Counted from the stretch's first letter, positions 1 to 11,260 are shown. The stretch is 64,000 nt of DNA from Halichondria panicea (GCF_963675165.1 NW_026986601.1:62001-126000), one strand, 5' to 3'. Numbers and translations are program-made. Notes: generated by a model not told the origin, from the sequence alone.

Positions 1-10
1 TCCAACGTGC

Positions 11-146
11 GAGCAAAAACTGCATTCGATCTATTTATAGCTATCAGCTACCTGTACTTTGCACAAAACTCCATTTAACAGAAATCTATTTTTAGATATT
101 ACTGTACTTTTCCAGTAACATTACTCCGCCCATTCAGTTTTTGCTC
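11..146. repeat. Short inverted-repeat (MITE-like) unit
   Basis: A 12-base arm (GAGCAAAAACTG, 11-22) is matched by its reverse complement at 135-146. The interior is AT-rich and non-coding. No clear target duplication is seen, so the class is open. Confidence 0.4.
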
Positions 147-354
147 GTGGACTGTTGCATGCCCTCTTCTCTTATACGCCCTTGCTATTAGCTAACCTAC
201 TATCTTATCTTGAGGCTATCAATGCGGTAAACGTATAATACCACTTTGGCATCCATGGCAGCTTAGCAGTCACAAATAGACAAACAAACAGACATACAGT
301 CTGACTACTATAACCCGTGGCGCCCTAATAAAAGGCAACTTGATAAACGCTTAC

Positions 355-1287
355 CTTAATGTTCGTTGCACCTTCTTCACCAAGACCTGTGTTAGGAATA
401 ATACGGCTCCTATCAATGGGGAGTAGCCCGTTCCTATCAGGTGTGTCTTTAGCACCATTGTTTTTCAGTAATTGGCAACGTTGATCGCTTCCCATACGAT
501 GTGCTTCGTGTAACATGGTAGATTGATCGGTGTCAGTATACAACAAACTCAGTGGAAGAAGTTTATTTATTGCCATCTTCAAGACTTTCTCAAGCGTTTC
601 ATAGCTTAAATTATGAATTGCATAATACCATGGAGTCTCATTATTTTTGTTTGGAATTGAAACTGCTGCTGTAAGATGGTCACCTTCTACGCCATTTGCA
701 TTACATACTCTGAGAAAGATATCGAAGTACTTCGTATTTCCACGTTTAAATGCCCGGTGGAGGAGTGTGTTGGATTTCAGACCAGCTGGTGGATGTACTC
801 CTGTGAGTTCAGGCAGTTTGTTGCACTTAACACATTCCTCAAGTAGAACATCTACAGCAACCCAGTGTGAGTGTTCAAATGCGGACAACAACGGAGTTTG
901 ATTTTTTTTGTTACGAGAACACAGCATACCATCTGTCAGGTTTAGTTCCTTTGCTATGGTGAGGAATAGCTCAATAATTTCCTTTGGAGCCTTGCTGCGA
1001 ATTGCACTCTGTATAGGAATATCTTTATCTTTATCTTTGAGTAAAATTTGATTTTTCGGTTTCCCATCTTCATCTTTGAGGAGTAAAATCTGTTCCTTAC
1101 TTTCCAAGAATTTAAAGAACAATTTCATCACTGCGACACCCAAGTGTTCTGAGCTTGCTGCAAAAGCATGAGTTGCAGTCCAATTGAAATTGTTGTCACG
1201 TTGATATATACGATCTTGTAGTAAGTGTGACAGATTACCCTGCTTCACATTATTTTGCTTCAGGAATTGGGTCCAGCAAATCATTTC
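355..1287 (-). CDS. Ankyrin-repeat-like exon, internal, of a Roc-COR/Death-type family member (gene A)
   Basis: This is an internal exon of 933 nt, open throughout. The acceptor is a pyrimidine-rich tract ending TTTAG just before 1287, and the donor AAG|GTAAGC lies just below 355. It is read in phase 0 at both ends. The protein has degenerate ankyrin-like repeats: IPIQSAIRSK, TPLLSAFEHSHW, NTLLHRAFKRGNT and TMLHEAHRMGSD, the last followed by LLKNNGAKDTPDRNGLLP. It aligns along its length with the exon at 26621-27553: TATHAFA/TATHGLA, PIQSAIRSKAPKE/PVHSAINSKAKQE and TMLHEA in both. That exon also ends in phase 0. The downstream exons of this gene would lie left of the window. An upstream exon is implied by the acceptor but I could not locate it. 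Ankyrin repeats bind proteins; the partner is unknown. The repeat assignment is from pattern, not from a profile search. Confidence 0.75.
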
Positions 1288-2183
1288 CTAAATGGTAAAA
1301 ATGGTAGAGGCAATTAATGTATGACAGACACATTGCACCATTAAACTGTACAATGTCATATTATTCTATTAAATCTAGTGAAGTTTGTAAGATTACATAT
1401 GGCTATATATATATATGTAGATCTATTAGCTATAGTATAAACTACCTGTAATTGTGTTGCCATAGTTGTATGCCTTGATCACAAATTAATGAGGAATCTG
1501 GCTAAAAATAATTACAATAATATACTATGTATCAATGTGATCTTTATTGTTGTTACCAAATATGGTGTTGGAAGTGTTTCTTCTTGTATTTGATTGGCCA
1601 AAAAATACTGTGGTAAAATCAGTAGACCACAGCTAGGCTAGAGGGACTTCCTTGTTATGTTATGTCAGTGGCAACTTGCATGCCCATGAAACTGAAAACA
1701 CTGCTTATATATTATAGTTATAGTTATTATCATCAAAAATTCTGCTGTGTGAGGAGTTGCTTTGGAGACACTCTGGGAGAGAGCTTGGGCTCAGGCTGAG
1801 CTTTTTGCTCACTGACTGCACGCACTGCACTGCACTGGGCCTGTTCTTAATAATAATATAGGAGTGGCTATTTAAGCTTACCTTTGCTTGCCTACTAGCC
1901 TGGCATAGCTGAAGAGAGCTGGTCAGCCTGTGTAGAGCTAGCTGTGTTGTTTCTTCTGGCTGGTTGCTGCGCAGTAAGTGGAGGAAGGGGCTGATTAATT
2001 GAACAGAGAGGGGGAGTGGCTCTGAGTGTGGACAGGAGCCCTGGCGTGGACAAGCTCTCTTTTCCTAGTTGTCTTCTTGTTTGAATAGTGTTGCTATGTG
2101 GTAGTCATGCAAGCTTATAATATAGGCTGGATGCATAGCAACTAGCCAGCCAATCAGATGGGACATAATTATATCAATTAATG

Positions 2184-2285
2184 CACAGTGCCTCAGAGTT
2201 TATGACAGTAAACCACACCTCTCACTTGGGCTACGCCCTCGTAGTCGATCGGGAGGTTTACTGTCATAAACCCCTTTACACTGTA
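2184..2285. repeat. Inverted repeat (foldback)
   Basis: GTTTATGACAGTAAACC (2198-2214) is matched exactly by its reverse complement at 2255-2271. A weaker match extends outward (CACAGTG / CACTGT). The loop is about 40 bases. Confidence 0.6.
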
Positions 2286-2995
2286 CATTAACTAATACAT
2301 TTTCATATAATTTTGTGCAGGCTATAGCCGAAACAATTTCTCCAAGCTCACGATCGTCCACTGACTGGTGGACATCTTGTGGGTCAGATTCCTATAGCAT
2401 TGTTAAGTCACTTTATACTCAGTTTAACAGCATACAGGAAAGAGTTAGTCTATAGGAGAAATGTCGAACATCATAGGGTGAGCGGGCTTACTGCTTTTTT
2501 CTTGATAAAATACGTTATCTTACATTAATTAGATCCCATTTGAGTGTACTTAGCAGGGAACTATGAGCTATAGTACCGGTACATACTATAGATTGCTCTG
2601 GGCTACAAACTACAACATTGTATTGTGATTTACAAGATACATAATTATGTAATAACATAAAAATTCTTGTAGATCTAGCTAGATGCTTTGTCTAGAATAT
2701 AAGAACAGATTCTGAACTAGAATGAAAGAGAGAAGCTCTAGTTTCTTTTTTTGGCTTTGTTCGAGAGTAGTAGGAGACGCTCGTTTTTTGGGCAGTGTGC
2801 TGTGCTTTTTTGCTGCAAGGCTGCATGGGGGAGGAGCTGGATGTATGGAAGTGCTGGGATTCTAGCCTTGGCTTCTTCCTAAAGTTCCTTTCGCGTTGTT
2901 CAAGAGTAGTATAGGAGCCGCTCGTTTGATGGCTTGTTTGCTACAAATTATAGCTTAGGTGTCTTCCTAGCCAATAGGTTTTGGGATATAAATCA

Positions 2996-3086
2996 GTTAG
3001 AACATGTGCATTCTGGTTATAGCGTCCCTCATCCCTCGAGCTTTGGGACACTATAACACATAGATACCTCATGCCCATGTTCTAAC
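2996..3086. repeat. Nested inverted repeat
   Basis: Outer arms GTTAGAACATG / CATGTTCTAAC enclose inner arms GTTATAGCGTCCC / GGGACACTATAAC (3016-3057). This could form a cruciform of about 90 bp and is a probable MITE remnant. Confidence 0.55.
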
Positions 3087-3340
3087 TATAACGTAAAAAG
3101 AGAGTGTCTGCGTCCTGTAAATAATTGTGGACAATTTACCTTTTGATCATCACCACTCCTCACAGATCAAGAGGTCCATAAATTATCAGTCAAAATCAAC
3201 CACACCAGCTTTGTCCTGTATAGATTACAAAAGCTATAAGTAGTTGATCAATGCACGGCAAGGTTGTGCAATGCTTATTTAACTGTCCATTCCTATTAAC
3301 GTATAACTGCTACAAAAACTTGAAAATCAATCCATGTACT

Positions 3341-4106
3341 CAGAGATACAAAAGAAAGGGGATTGGAAACGAAATTTTTACGAAATTTTTGCGTGAAGCA
3401 TTCCGTGTTATAGGGCGTGGCTAAAACTACAAAGGATTATATTTATAGTCAGCATGCTCATTACCAGTCTTGACTGCTCTACAATGTGCTGTACATAGAA
3501 ACAGTGAAATTGATCATTTTTAATGTTGATTTTTCTAAAAAGTAAAGAGAATTTAGCTCTAAAAAGTCGACTAAGCCATGCAGCCACTATTACTAGACAA
3601 ATAAATGCTATGCAAGAAGAAATAGCCTTTACTATGAAGTCGTAGGAGGGACAGGCCCGTGGCGTGTCTAAAAGTATACTAAAGCAGTTTGAAGGACTAT
3701 ACTGCAAACGTTTATGAACAGTACAGCTTATTTATAGCATGAAGCCATTCTATGTAGCACTTAGATACATAATAACCAAGTCAAGCAATGTCCTTTGCTG
3801 TTTTGACTTCACAGGAGGGACAGAGAAAAGTTGACATAGAGTAATTCAAGCTAAACTCAAAAAAATTGGAAACAGAGTAAAGACAACGGACTTAGAGCTT
3901 GTCAGTGGTATAAGCTTACTTCTCTCAAGTATCTCCCAGGCCCTGAGTGATCTCTAGTGGATAGGAGAGCTAGAAACCAGGGATACAAAACTTTTCCATG
4001 TAATTATTTGCGAGCGCAATAATTACACGGAGTGCTTCACCGGATGTCAGTCCTTTTACATAGGGCGTGGGCGGTCGTTTCCAATCCCCTTTCTTTTGTA
4101 TCTCTG
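3341..4106. mobile_element. hAT-like non-autonomous element, 766 bp
   Basis: The ends are inverted: CAGAGATACAAAAGAAAGGG at 3341 continues for about 32 bases and is repeated inverted at 4075-4106. ATGTACT directly precedes the left end and directly follows the right end, a 7-8 bp target duplication. CAGAG termini and ~8-bp duplications fit hAT elements. No transposase is encoded; short open frames inside look like noise. Confidence 0.7.
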
Positions 4107-4379
4107 ATGTACTCGTTAGTTTGAGAGGATAATTATATGCACAGCAATTTTTGGCAGTTCTCACACTTAAACGAACATGCTGACTATAAAAAGGCGTGCC
4201 CAGGACAGCTCCGACTGAATGCAACGGGAAAATGGCAAAAATGAAAAATTAATTTGCTTGAGTCTTGCAAAAAGACGCCCTTGACAGTATAATTCTTTAC
4301 ATTCTTACAGTCTTCTTTTGCTACGGCTTCTTCCGCTCTCTCACAAGATAGTAAACATGACATAAATTTAAAACAAAAA

Positions 4380-4602
4380 ATGGCTGTCAAAAGTTTATTT
4401 TCAAGAAGTGTTCTCAACCTCAGAAGAAGCCTACTGGGGTTCCATGGAAGCTTTGATTCAAGACTGAAGATACCAAGCAGATCTTTGTTGATAGAATTGA
4501 CAGTGCTAAGCGTTTAATTTTCTTGCTGCCAGAGGTTCATTGGCCTTGGAAAACATGAAAGTCTGGCAAACTGATGTTGTTATTGAAGATGTGAACATAA
4601 AA
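4380..4602 (+). CDS. Candidate plus-strand 5' exons (possibly degenerate)
   Basis: An ATG at 4380 opens a 45-codon Arg/Ser/Leu-rich frame (starts MAVKSLFSRSVLNLRRS, reminiscent of a mitochondrial presequence). A better-supported exon is 4533-4602: acceptor TTTTCTTGCTGCCAG, donor AAA|GTAAGT, frame reading GSLALENMKVWQTDVVIED. An intron between the two would be only about 30 nt, so either the 5' part is misread or a small indel breaks one exon; a second frame (DTKQIFVDRIDSAKRL) spans the join. I do not recognise the protein. Confidence 0.35.
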
Positions 4603-4690
4603 GTAAGTAGTCTAGTCTATAAGTAGTAATGTGACTTTATCAACCTGCGAGTGCTTTTTAACATTAACATTTCATTTGACATGGATAAAG

Positions 4691-4788
4691 CAACGAAGAG
4701 AAGAGTTGAAAGTCTGTAGGGAACACCTAGTGGGTTCGGGTATCGTCCAAGCACCTCCTGAAGAACGGAAATTGATTGTACTAGTATT
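4691..4788 (+). CDS. Candidate plus-strand exon, unknown protein
   Basis: An open 98-nt stretch lies between acceptor ..GGATAAAG and a strong donor TATT|GTAAGTTG. It is read in the phase left by the 4533-4602 exon and includes REELKVCREHLVGSG followed by APPEERKLIVLV. Joining it to the acceptor at 5690 gives an early stop. The intron after it contains the 766-bp element starting at 4816. Function unknown; it could be a decayed gene. Confidence 0.35.
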
Positions 4789-4815
4789 GTAAGTTGAAAA
4801 TAGCGCACAAACATT

Positions 4816-5581
4816 TAGCCTCGATTCCAGGCCGCGAAGAGAAAGGCGGCCTAGTATACTTTGTATGCGTATGCGCGTACATTACCCCAAAAAGGGGGTA
4901 ATCCGTGTATTTGTGGATACTGTCAGTAAAATAAACTGTATATACTATTTGTATTCTGAAGTTACAGTCTGTTACATAGAAGTATTGTGCAAAGATGACT
5001 GAGTTCTTACGCCCTTTATTGTATCAAGCCAAGTCTCTCTACTTAACGACACCCTACACTGTAAGGCTACAGAGATGTTATAGGAAAGGCATGGTGTGTT
5101 CCTGTGGGTCCCCTGATGAGGCTGTGGTAATGTGGGCCAGGCAAGTCTTCTGCTACTAAATCTTGCCTTTATATTCGACAGGAAGTCATTGCTGAAGATA
5201 AACAAGCTTATGATTACTCTTGCATTAATAAGCTTTAACTCGACACTCAGGAAGTTTAATATTCACTCAAGATGTACTGATGTATTAAAGAGTCAACCAC
5301 TCTTCCTAGCTGGCAGTTCTACTGTCTGGGAGGCCTTCTTGAACTGTCTCTTTGATAAACAGAGCTAGAAGAAGCAACACTGCTTGCAGCATAATTATTC
5401 TACTTTGATTAGTGTCTCTGAAAGCTGCCATTGTGGTCACTTGTCATTATGTATTCTTCCTTTTTGTAACTTTGCCCGTTTTTTTACAATTTGTATGATG
5501 AAATTGTTGTCAATTATTTCGCGCATGCGCATACAAAGTATACCAGGCCGCCTTTCTCTTCGCGGCCTGGAATCGAGGCTA
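4816..5581. mobile_element. TAGCCTCG-family TIR transposon, copy A (766 bp)
   Basis: The terminal inverted repeats start TAGCCTCGATTCCAGGCC and run about 58 bp with few mismatches (4816-4873 and 5524-5581). A perfect 9-bp target duplication ACAAACATT flanks it (4807-4815, 5582-5590). The inside has a frame from ATG 4995 to a GC-type donor (CAG|GCAAGT) at 5140, then an acceptor before 5182 with an open frame to 5368. Whether this is expressed is unknown. The 9-bp duplication suits Mutator-like or Merlin-like superfamilies; no transposase is seen. Confidence 0.85.
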
Positions 5582-5690
5582 ACAAACATTGTGCTCATAG
5601 CCACCAAGACATTATTTTGTATAATAAAACTTTCATACATGGAGTCATTATTATTATAGTAACGTTCATCTTTTCTCAGGTCACTTTGAA

Positions 5691-5750
5691 GGACTATACC
5701 CTCACTTGTTGACAGTCTTCCAGGCATCAAACTATGTATATATAGAAAAT
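5691..5750 (+). CDS. Candidate plus-strand exon
   Basis: A strong acceptor (TCATCTTTTCTCAG) opens a short exon ending GAAAAT|GTAAGT. One frame is fully open (HFEGLYPHLLTVFQASNYVY). It lies just right of copy A and could belong with the exons at 4.5-4.8 kb, but its open frame does not follow in phase from the 4691-4788 exon. Confidence 0.3.
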
Positions 5751-5828
5751 GTAAGTCTTACTACTGTATCAAGCAATAATTATATCGTTACCTCTCTGGC
5801 CTCTTTTCTGGAGGAAGACTCACTGCTA

Positions 5829-6041
5829 GGGGTTGGTAGTTCTATTATTCTTTCCCACATTATTCCTCCAAAGCATAACATAGACCACAAGTACTCGCAA
5901 CTTCCATCAGGCCTACAGATGTTTATACTACTGACTCGACTGACCTGTATTTCCAAAACCTGCCTATTATTCTCACGAATGTGCCCAGCATAATTCTTCC
6001 CCAAAAATTATGCTCAAAATTATGCCAGCACTACCAACCCC
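5829..6041. mobile_element. Tc1/mariner-like MITE, 213 bp
   Basis: GGGGTTGGTAG at the left is inverted as CTACCAACCCC at the right, flanked by TA on both sides. The interior is rich in ATTATGCTC and CCTATTATTC motifs shared with the element at 38073-38949. It is non-autonomous. Confidence 0.6.
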
Positions 6042-6043
6042 TA

Positions 6044-6595
6044 CCCGGGAGTGCTCTCACTTGTTTGCGCCCCACTCTACAACTCTAGCAAAGATTTGTT
6101 TGATATACTGACATTAATTAATGCTGATATAAATTCTTTTTCAGAATCAATTCATCAACTTTCTACAATGCACAATGGCATAGTCTTAAGTCTCAATGCC
6201 GTCTATTTATATGCAAGAAAGCAAGGAAAACTCTTTGGAAGATAATAGACATAGCCTTTTACTGTACCTACAGACCTACCTGAGCATTATTTATTTGTCA
6301 CCATTATCATAAATTTTTATTTTTGTCTTTTTGATACTGGTAAAGAAGAAAACCCACCAGGAATGTATTCCCCTCCCTTGTGTATTTTTTTAGTGTTCAC
6401 TGTGTGTATGAATGGGTTCTGAGCGCTTTTGCGCAAGAGAAAAAAATAGCTCGTTACTAATTAAGGCTTGAATAAAATTTACAGGGGTCGCGTCCTGGGC
6501 AACTCTTTTTATACTCACAACTCGCTCCAAGATCCGGAAGTTGCTAATGCGATAATTAAAGCCAACATGCTCGTTTAAGGTATAAATAGCCAATC
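6044..6595. other. No gene recognised
   Basis: Short open frames only. A run with a good acceptor before 6145 gives only short tails. Nothing else is supportable. Confidence 0.4.
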
Positions 6596-6760
6596 ATTAT
6601 TTTCTTGCTTTGAGGACATTATAAAGCAAAATTGTAGTTTTGTGGCATATGAAATAAACAACTCCGTCTCTCATTTCTTTGATCGATTTTTGATCATAGT
6701 TCTGTGTAAACATTAATTTTGGTAAACTCTACATTTGAACAGCACCTGCAATGATAACTC
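6596..6760 (-). pseudogene. Decayed fragment of a Roc-COR exon tail
   Basis: The DNA matches the 3' part of the Roc-COR exon at about 14560-14730. Shared stretches include GAGGACATT, AAAGCAAAATTGTAG and GATTTTTG, with GAACAGCACCTG further on. Indels and stops break the frame, so it cannot encode the Cys-rich tail seen in the intact gene. It shows that another family member once lay here on the same strand. Confidence 0.6.
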
Positions 6761-6790
6761 ATTTTTGCAGAGACAGATCAATTTCCCGGC

Positions 6791-6964
6791 TTAATCCTTC
6801 ACCTCACATTGGTAGTGACAAAGTCCTCCAGTCCTCACACATACTCTGAAAGGTGATCGAAGTTGGGCCGCGTTCATTGTGACCGATGTTATGTGGAGGC
6901 TTAGCTCTTTGTTCCAGTGTAAGGAGAAACCATCACTATACATTGGAATTTTGACACCTCTAGT
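6791..6964 (-). pseudogene. Ig-like domain remnant
   Basis: An open stretch ends at TAA (6791-6793) and reads FSLHWNKELSLHITSVTMN followed by GGLCHYQCEV, the C to F-strand pattern of an Ig fold (Trp, then Leu-x-Ile-x-x-Val, then Tyr-x-Cys). It sits immediately upstream, on the minus strand, of the decayed Roc-COR tail. This mirrors the Ig-then-Roc order of the intact gene at 12.2-27.6 kb. No clean start or donor is seen. Confidence 0.4.
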
Positions 6965-7099
6965 TCACTTTTCTCACCAAGATTGACAAGCTGCAAATTA
7001 ATAATTACAAAATAGAAGATTAAGCAAGTTGATATTGCACACGAATCAATGCTAGACACAACTGAATAAATAGGTAATGATCACTAGCTAAATACGTTC

Positions 7100-10000
7100 A
7101 GTCAATGTTCATCTCCCTTCCAAGTCTTCAGGAGTAGGGATGAAAGACTTTTTAGTAGAGCCGGTCGGGGGGTCCTTGTGGATCGGCGTAGGGGCGGGTA
7201 GACATGGAGTGGGGTGGGCAGGCAGTGGGTGGTGGGTCAACAGGGTGGGAGTTTCATCAGAGGGGGGAGGAGAGCCATGTCATCTAAGATTGATCTCTGC
7301 TCCCTTGGCGGAGATACGGGGGTGTATTTCCGTAGGAATTTTCTGTTCCTTAGGGTTGGTCTGCCGGATCCATCAATGCGGACGAGGTACTGGTGGTACT
7401 GACAAACTTCAATAACAATGCCAGTGCGATCCTATTTGTTGGGGTGATGACCAGTTTGGTTTTGTAGCCTTACTCAATCCCCTACACGTAGAGGTGTGAG
7501 CGATGTTCACTCCACTTCTCATGTTGAATGATGTGGCGGTGTCTTAGTGCCTTTTCTCTTAAGTTAAAGGAGTCTCTGTGTGGGCGATATTAGATCTCTG
7601 ATGGGTACACACATAGCTGGGGAGAGTTTGGTACTTGGGTCAGGTTTGTTTCTGTACTGAAGGATAGCTTTCTGGAAAGCATCAATATTGAGTGATCCAC
7701 TGTGTCCAACGTTGCCAGTAATGAGTCTCAACTTCTGCTCTGCAATTGCTATGGGGGAATGCCACAGAGCTGAGGCAATGTTAGACTCCCATGTTTGCAT
7801 AAATTGCCTAGTGGTGTGAGCTATAAATTCTGGGCCACCATGCATTGGATGATAACTCATCGGGTATACCGTAAGTTGCAAATGTTTGTCGCAAGACGTC
7901 AATCAATCCTAGGGCTCCATCTTTAGCTCTTTTGACTATGGGCCAGTTGGAATATCTATCCACAATGACAAGATAGTTGCAGTCTTGGTAGTGACAGTAA
8001 TCTGCACAGATACATTAGAAAGGGTATTCCGCGAGGGTTGGTGGTGTGGGGGGAAGCACCGACTGTGATGGGGCCATTCTGTTGCAGGGTGAGCAATTGG
8101 TGCGAGTGCATGGCTTGGATGTCCTGTGTGATGCCAGGCCAAAAGATTGATGCTTCGGCTTTCGAAATCATATTTGCTGTGCCTTGGTGGGAAGCGTAGA
8201 GAGCAGATAGGCATGCAGGTCTCAAGGAGGGTGGGATAACGATCCTGTTATTGTATATCACAACGCCGTCGCTGCTGTAGAGGTGGTTTCTGTGTTGGTG
8301 TATTCTTTGATGGATTGTGGTAGGTCGCTTTTGAGTGCAGGAATACCGTCTTCGATGGTGTACATCAAGAGGAGCATGTTGTCATCAGACGATGTAGCCA
8401 TTTGAACTTGCTCCCAATTCACAGTATGTGTGGAGGAGTGGAGTGTGAAGAGGAGGGTCTCTTGCAGTCGGTGTTCCGTCAGATATGAGTGTAGTTGGTC
8501 ATCGGTGTTGATGCCAGCGATTAGTTGGGTAGGGATATGGAGAGGAGGTGTATGGGCGATACCACTGCTATCTTCGATGCTGTGGATATCATCTTGGAGG
8601 CCCATTTTTGGTGGATGTGGATCACCTGTGGGGTATCTCGAGAGGGTATCAGGGGCTCTGTGCTTGATGCCGGGAATGTGTATCATTTTGAAATGGTATC
8701 GGAGGGTTTTTTCTTTGAGGTTGCGCAGTCTAGTGTTGGATATGTTATCCATGGATCGAGATCTTCAGGAGAAGTTTATGGTCCACTGCGATAGTTAGGT
8801 TTTTGCACCCAAGGATAAAGTGTCTCGCTTTGTCTAGGGCATCTGTCACTGCTAGTGCTTTGCCTTCAACTGGGGCATACCGGGATTCGGCAGCGTCGGT
8901 GAATCTGCTCCCAACTAGGGTGATCTTCCACCCTTGTTTACAGCAAAACAGGTCAGTAGATGGGCAGGAGCAGTGTTTTTGAAACAGCCAGTAACCTATG
9001 CCATGTTTCGACCAATCGGTAGCCAAACATGTAGGTTTCGTTTTGTCGAAGATTTTAACTCCATTGTGGAATTATGGTCAATTGACTTGTCAAAGGCTTG
9101 TTGCAGATCGTCGTCCCAGTGAAACTTATTGCTAGGCTTGAGCAGTTCTCAGAAGGGCAGCATTGTGTCATTCATACTAAAAGCGTATGATACCTGGTTG
9201 ATCAAACCGAACCAAGCTGTGAGGTTCTGTGGAGTGGGGAAGTCGGAGATAGCTACTTCTTGCATGATCGCACTGTATCTTTCGTGATTTCAAAGCCAGC
9301 GAATTCAACCTCGTCTTGGGCAAACCTAAATTTCTCTGGGATGAGGGTGATGCCATTTCTGCCACAAAGGTCTAGCCAGTTGCACGCTTGAAAGAAGCTC
9401 TCTTCAATAGTATCAGACCACAGGAGGGCGTCATCCACACACTTGGTGTGATTGGGTATAGAGGAGGCGATTTCGTCATATCTCCTGGTGTAGCCATCTC
9501 CCGAGGAGATGTAGCCTTGTGGGGCTGTGCGGTATCTGTAGCGACCCTAAGGTGTGATAAAGGTTGTATAGTGTCGATCTTCAGGGTGGAGGGGTACACT
9601 GTGATATCCATTCCATGCATCGAATACAGATTTTTTCTTCCCCTGGGGGATGGATCTTGCTTGGTGGTAAGGTGATTGAGTATGGTGAGTTTCTCTGGTT
9701 GCATGGATATTGAGGGGTTCGTCTTGGCTTGCCATTTTTCTTAGCGCAGATTACCATGCGGTGGCACCATGTGACTGGTTCTCCCATGGGTACCGGTTCG
9801 AGGACGCCTATATAGTCTCACATCTCGATCTAAATCAGCTTTGACCTCGTCTTGCCAATGAAGGGGCACAGGGATAGGTGAGTGATGAGCCGTAGGGGTT
9901 GCCTGGGTGTCGATTAGTAGTCGCATTGGTGGACCGTCTATCATGGGCAGGGTTTGGTGTTCACAGACGTTGAATGTGCTAAATCTGTAATAGTCCAGGA

Positions 10001-10590
10001 GGTATTGCTGGAGCGACTCTCTGTTGGCCTCTGTGGCTGAGAATGGCACGGAGGTAGGGCGTGGTGGTGGCTTGGTCCTTCTGGGGCATCGACATTCTTC
10101 TTGGTGTGAGGTGGTGGCAGCACTGATGGAATCGCGTTCCCGAATCTCACATTCTTCTTGGTGTGATGCACTGATGGGATCGCCTTTGCTGGGAACATGT
10201 GTGGGATTATTCCCAGATCCGCGCATCCCTCTCTGCTCAGGAACAATTTGTCGGTACAATTAGTAACGTAAACCATTTGCCTGGTTGATTTCTCTTCTCC
10301 CTTGCTGTTTTTTCCAGAGAACCGCAGTATTATGGCACCTCTTTGTATGTTGTGGTTGTCCGCTGCGTGCATCTTGAGGTCAACAGGGATTAGGTCTTTG
10401 GTAGAAGTTTCTTAACCACTTGGAGGCCTGCCAAGCAACTCTGACAGCCTGTGTCGGCCATTGCACTAACAATGATCGCTTGGGTGGTATGCTGAGTTTG
10501 TATCCGAGTTGTATATATATAGTCCTCTGACTCAATACTTATTTGCAGTCTGACGTATATGGTTGAGGTTTGGAACGTTTCCTGAGCCAT
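7100..10590 (-). pseudogene. pol: Ty3/Gypsy-type retrotransposon pol, degenerate
   Basis: On the minus strand the order is aspartic protease (ADTGCQSC near 10450), reverse transcriptase (start around 9950; CVDDALLW catalytic box at about 9426-9440), RNase H (ESRYAPVEGKALAV; DHKLLLK; about 8750-8900), a spacer with HIPGIKHRAPDTLSRYP (about 8640-8690), integrase N-terminal zinc-binding segment (SHQGTANMISKAEASIFWPG near 8170), integrase core remnants (7560-7900) and a chromo-type tail with RPTLRNRKFLRKYTP (near 7340). The order with integrase last is Ty3/Gypsy. The reading frame changes at least six times and the integrase second metal pair is lost, so the copy is dead. I found neither gag nor a convincing pair of LTRs. 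Confidence 0.85.
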
Positions 10591-10947
10591 TCTCCTGTGG
10601 GTTGGTTAAATACATGGTGGTCTTGCACAGGATTAAAATTCCTGCTACAGTGCAAGCCTTAAAATCTGCATCTTTCCTGCAAACGTACTGACAAAGGATA
10701 GTGCAAATTTCCTGTACAATTTCCTTAATTTACCAATCCTGAAGAAGTTCAAGACATGTGTAGGACTCGGTTAGACAGCTTATTATTGTTGTATTGTCAA
10801 TATCTTTTAACTCTGAATGCCATTATATTCCCAAATGAAACCAATCTTTGCGAGCATTCTTCAGCTTCTCACAATTTGTTAAAGTCCTTTAATTGTGTCA
10901 AAACAATCGGATTAGAGACGACCGTTTTGTTATTACTTTTGTCACAA

Positions 10948-10982
10948 TTAGTTTATGCTTGGATGCTCCTCATCTGATGATT
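10948..10982 (-). CDS. Possible alternative last exon, SSDEEHPSIN tail
   Basis: After an acceptor ..GTGTGCATAG the frame reads SSDEEHPSIN then stop, in the phase (2 bases completing a codon) required after the Death-domain exon. A similar stretch (SSSSEEHPTI) occurs at about 13625-13665 after another AG, inside the region duplicated at 13620-13850. Only 35 nt, so evidence is thin; it competes with the exon at 12216-12340. Confidence 0.25.
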
Positions 10983-11050
10983 CTATGCACACATAACAAT
11001 TTGCCATTTTTAGAAATGTTATAGCAGGCTGAATAACACATGATAATTGA

Positions 11051-11127
11051 GTAGTTAAACCCCACCTCCTTGCAATGCTATGATACAGACCGGTCAGTAT
11101 CATAGCAACTGGTTGGACTTTAACTAC
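11051..11127. repeat. Palindromic MITE unit 1
   Basis: GTAGTTAAACCCCACC is answered by an imperfect inverted copy ending TTTAACTAC. It sits within a segment otherwise shared with 13620-13850. Confidence 0.55.
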
Positions 11128-11180
11128 CACAAACTCACACATAGTAAATTGTCCCCAGCAATATACCTCACTCGGGGTGA

Positions 11181-11260
11181 GTAGTTAAACCCCACCTCCT
11201 TGCAATGCTATATGATACAGACCGGATCGGTATCATCGCAACTGGGTGGAGTTTAACTAC
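11181..11260. repeat. Palindromic MITE unit 2
   Basis: A direct repeat of the unit 130 bp to the left, about 90% alike, again with inverted ends GTAGTTAAAC..GTTTAACTAC. Confidence 0.55.

Larger units (their letters stand above)
1288..3340. other. Non-coding, upstream of gene A
   Basis: I see no supportable exon here. The stretch is AT-rich with two hairpin-forming units (listed separately). The missing 5' exon of gene A could be hidden here but gives no clear signal. Confidence 0.5.

Noticed and set aside
7140-7415. Plus-strand frame rich in Gly and Val
   Set aside because: Opposite strand of the retrotransposon's chromo-type tail and Pro-rich end.
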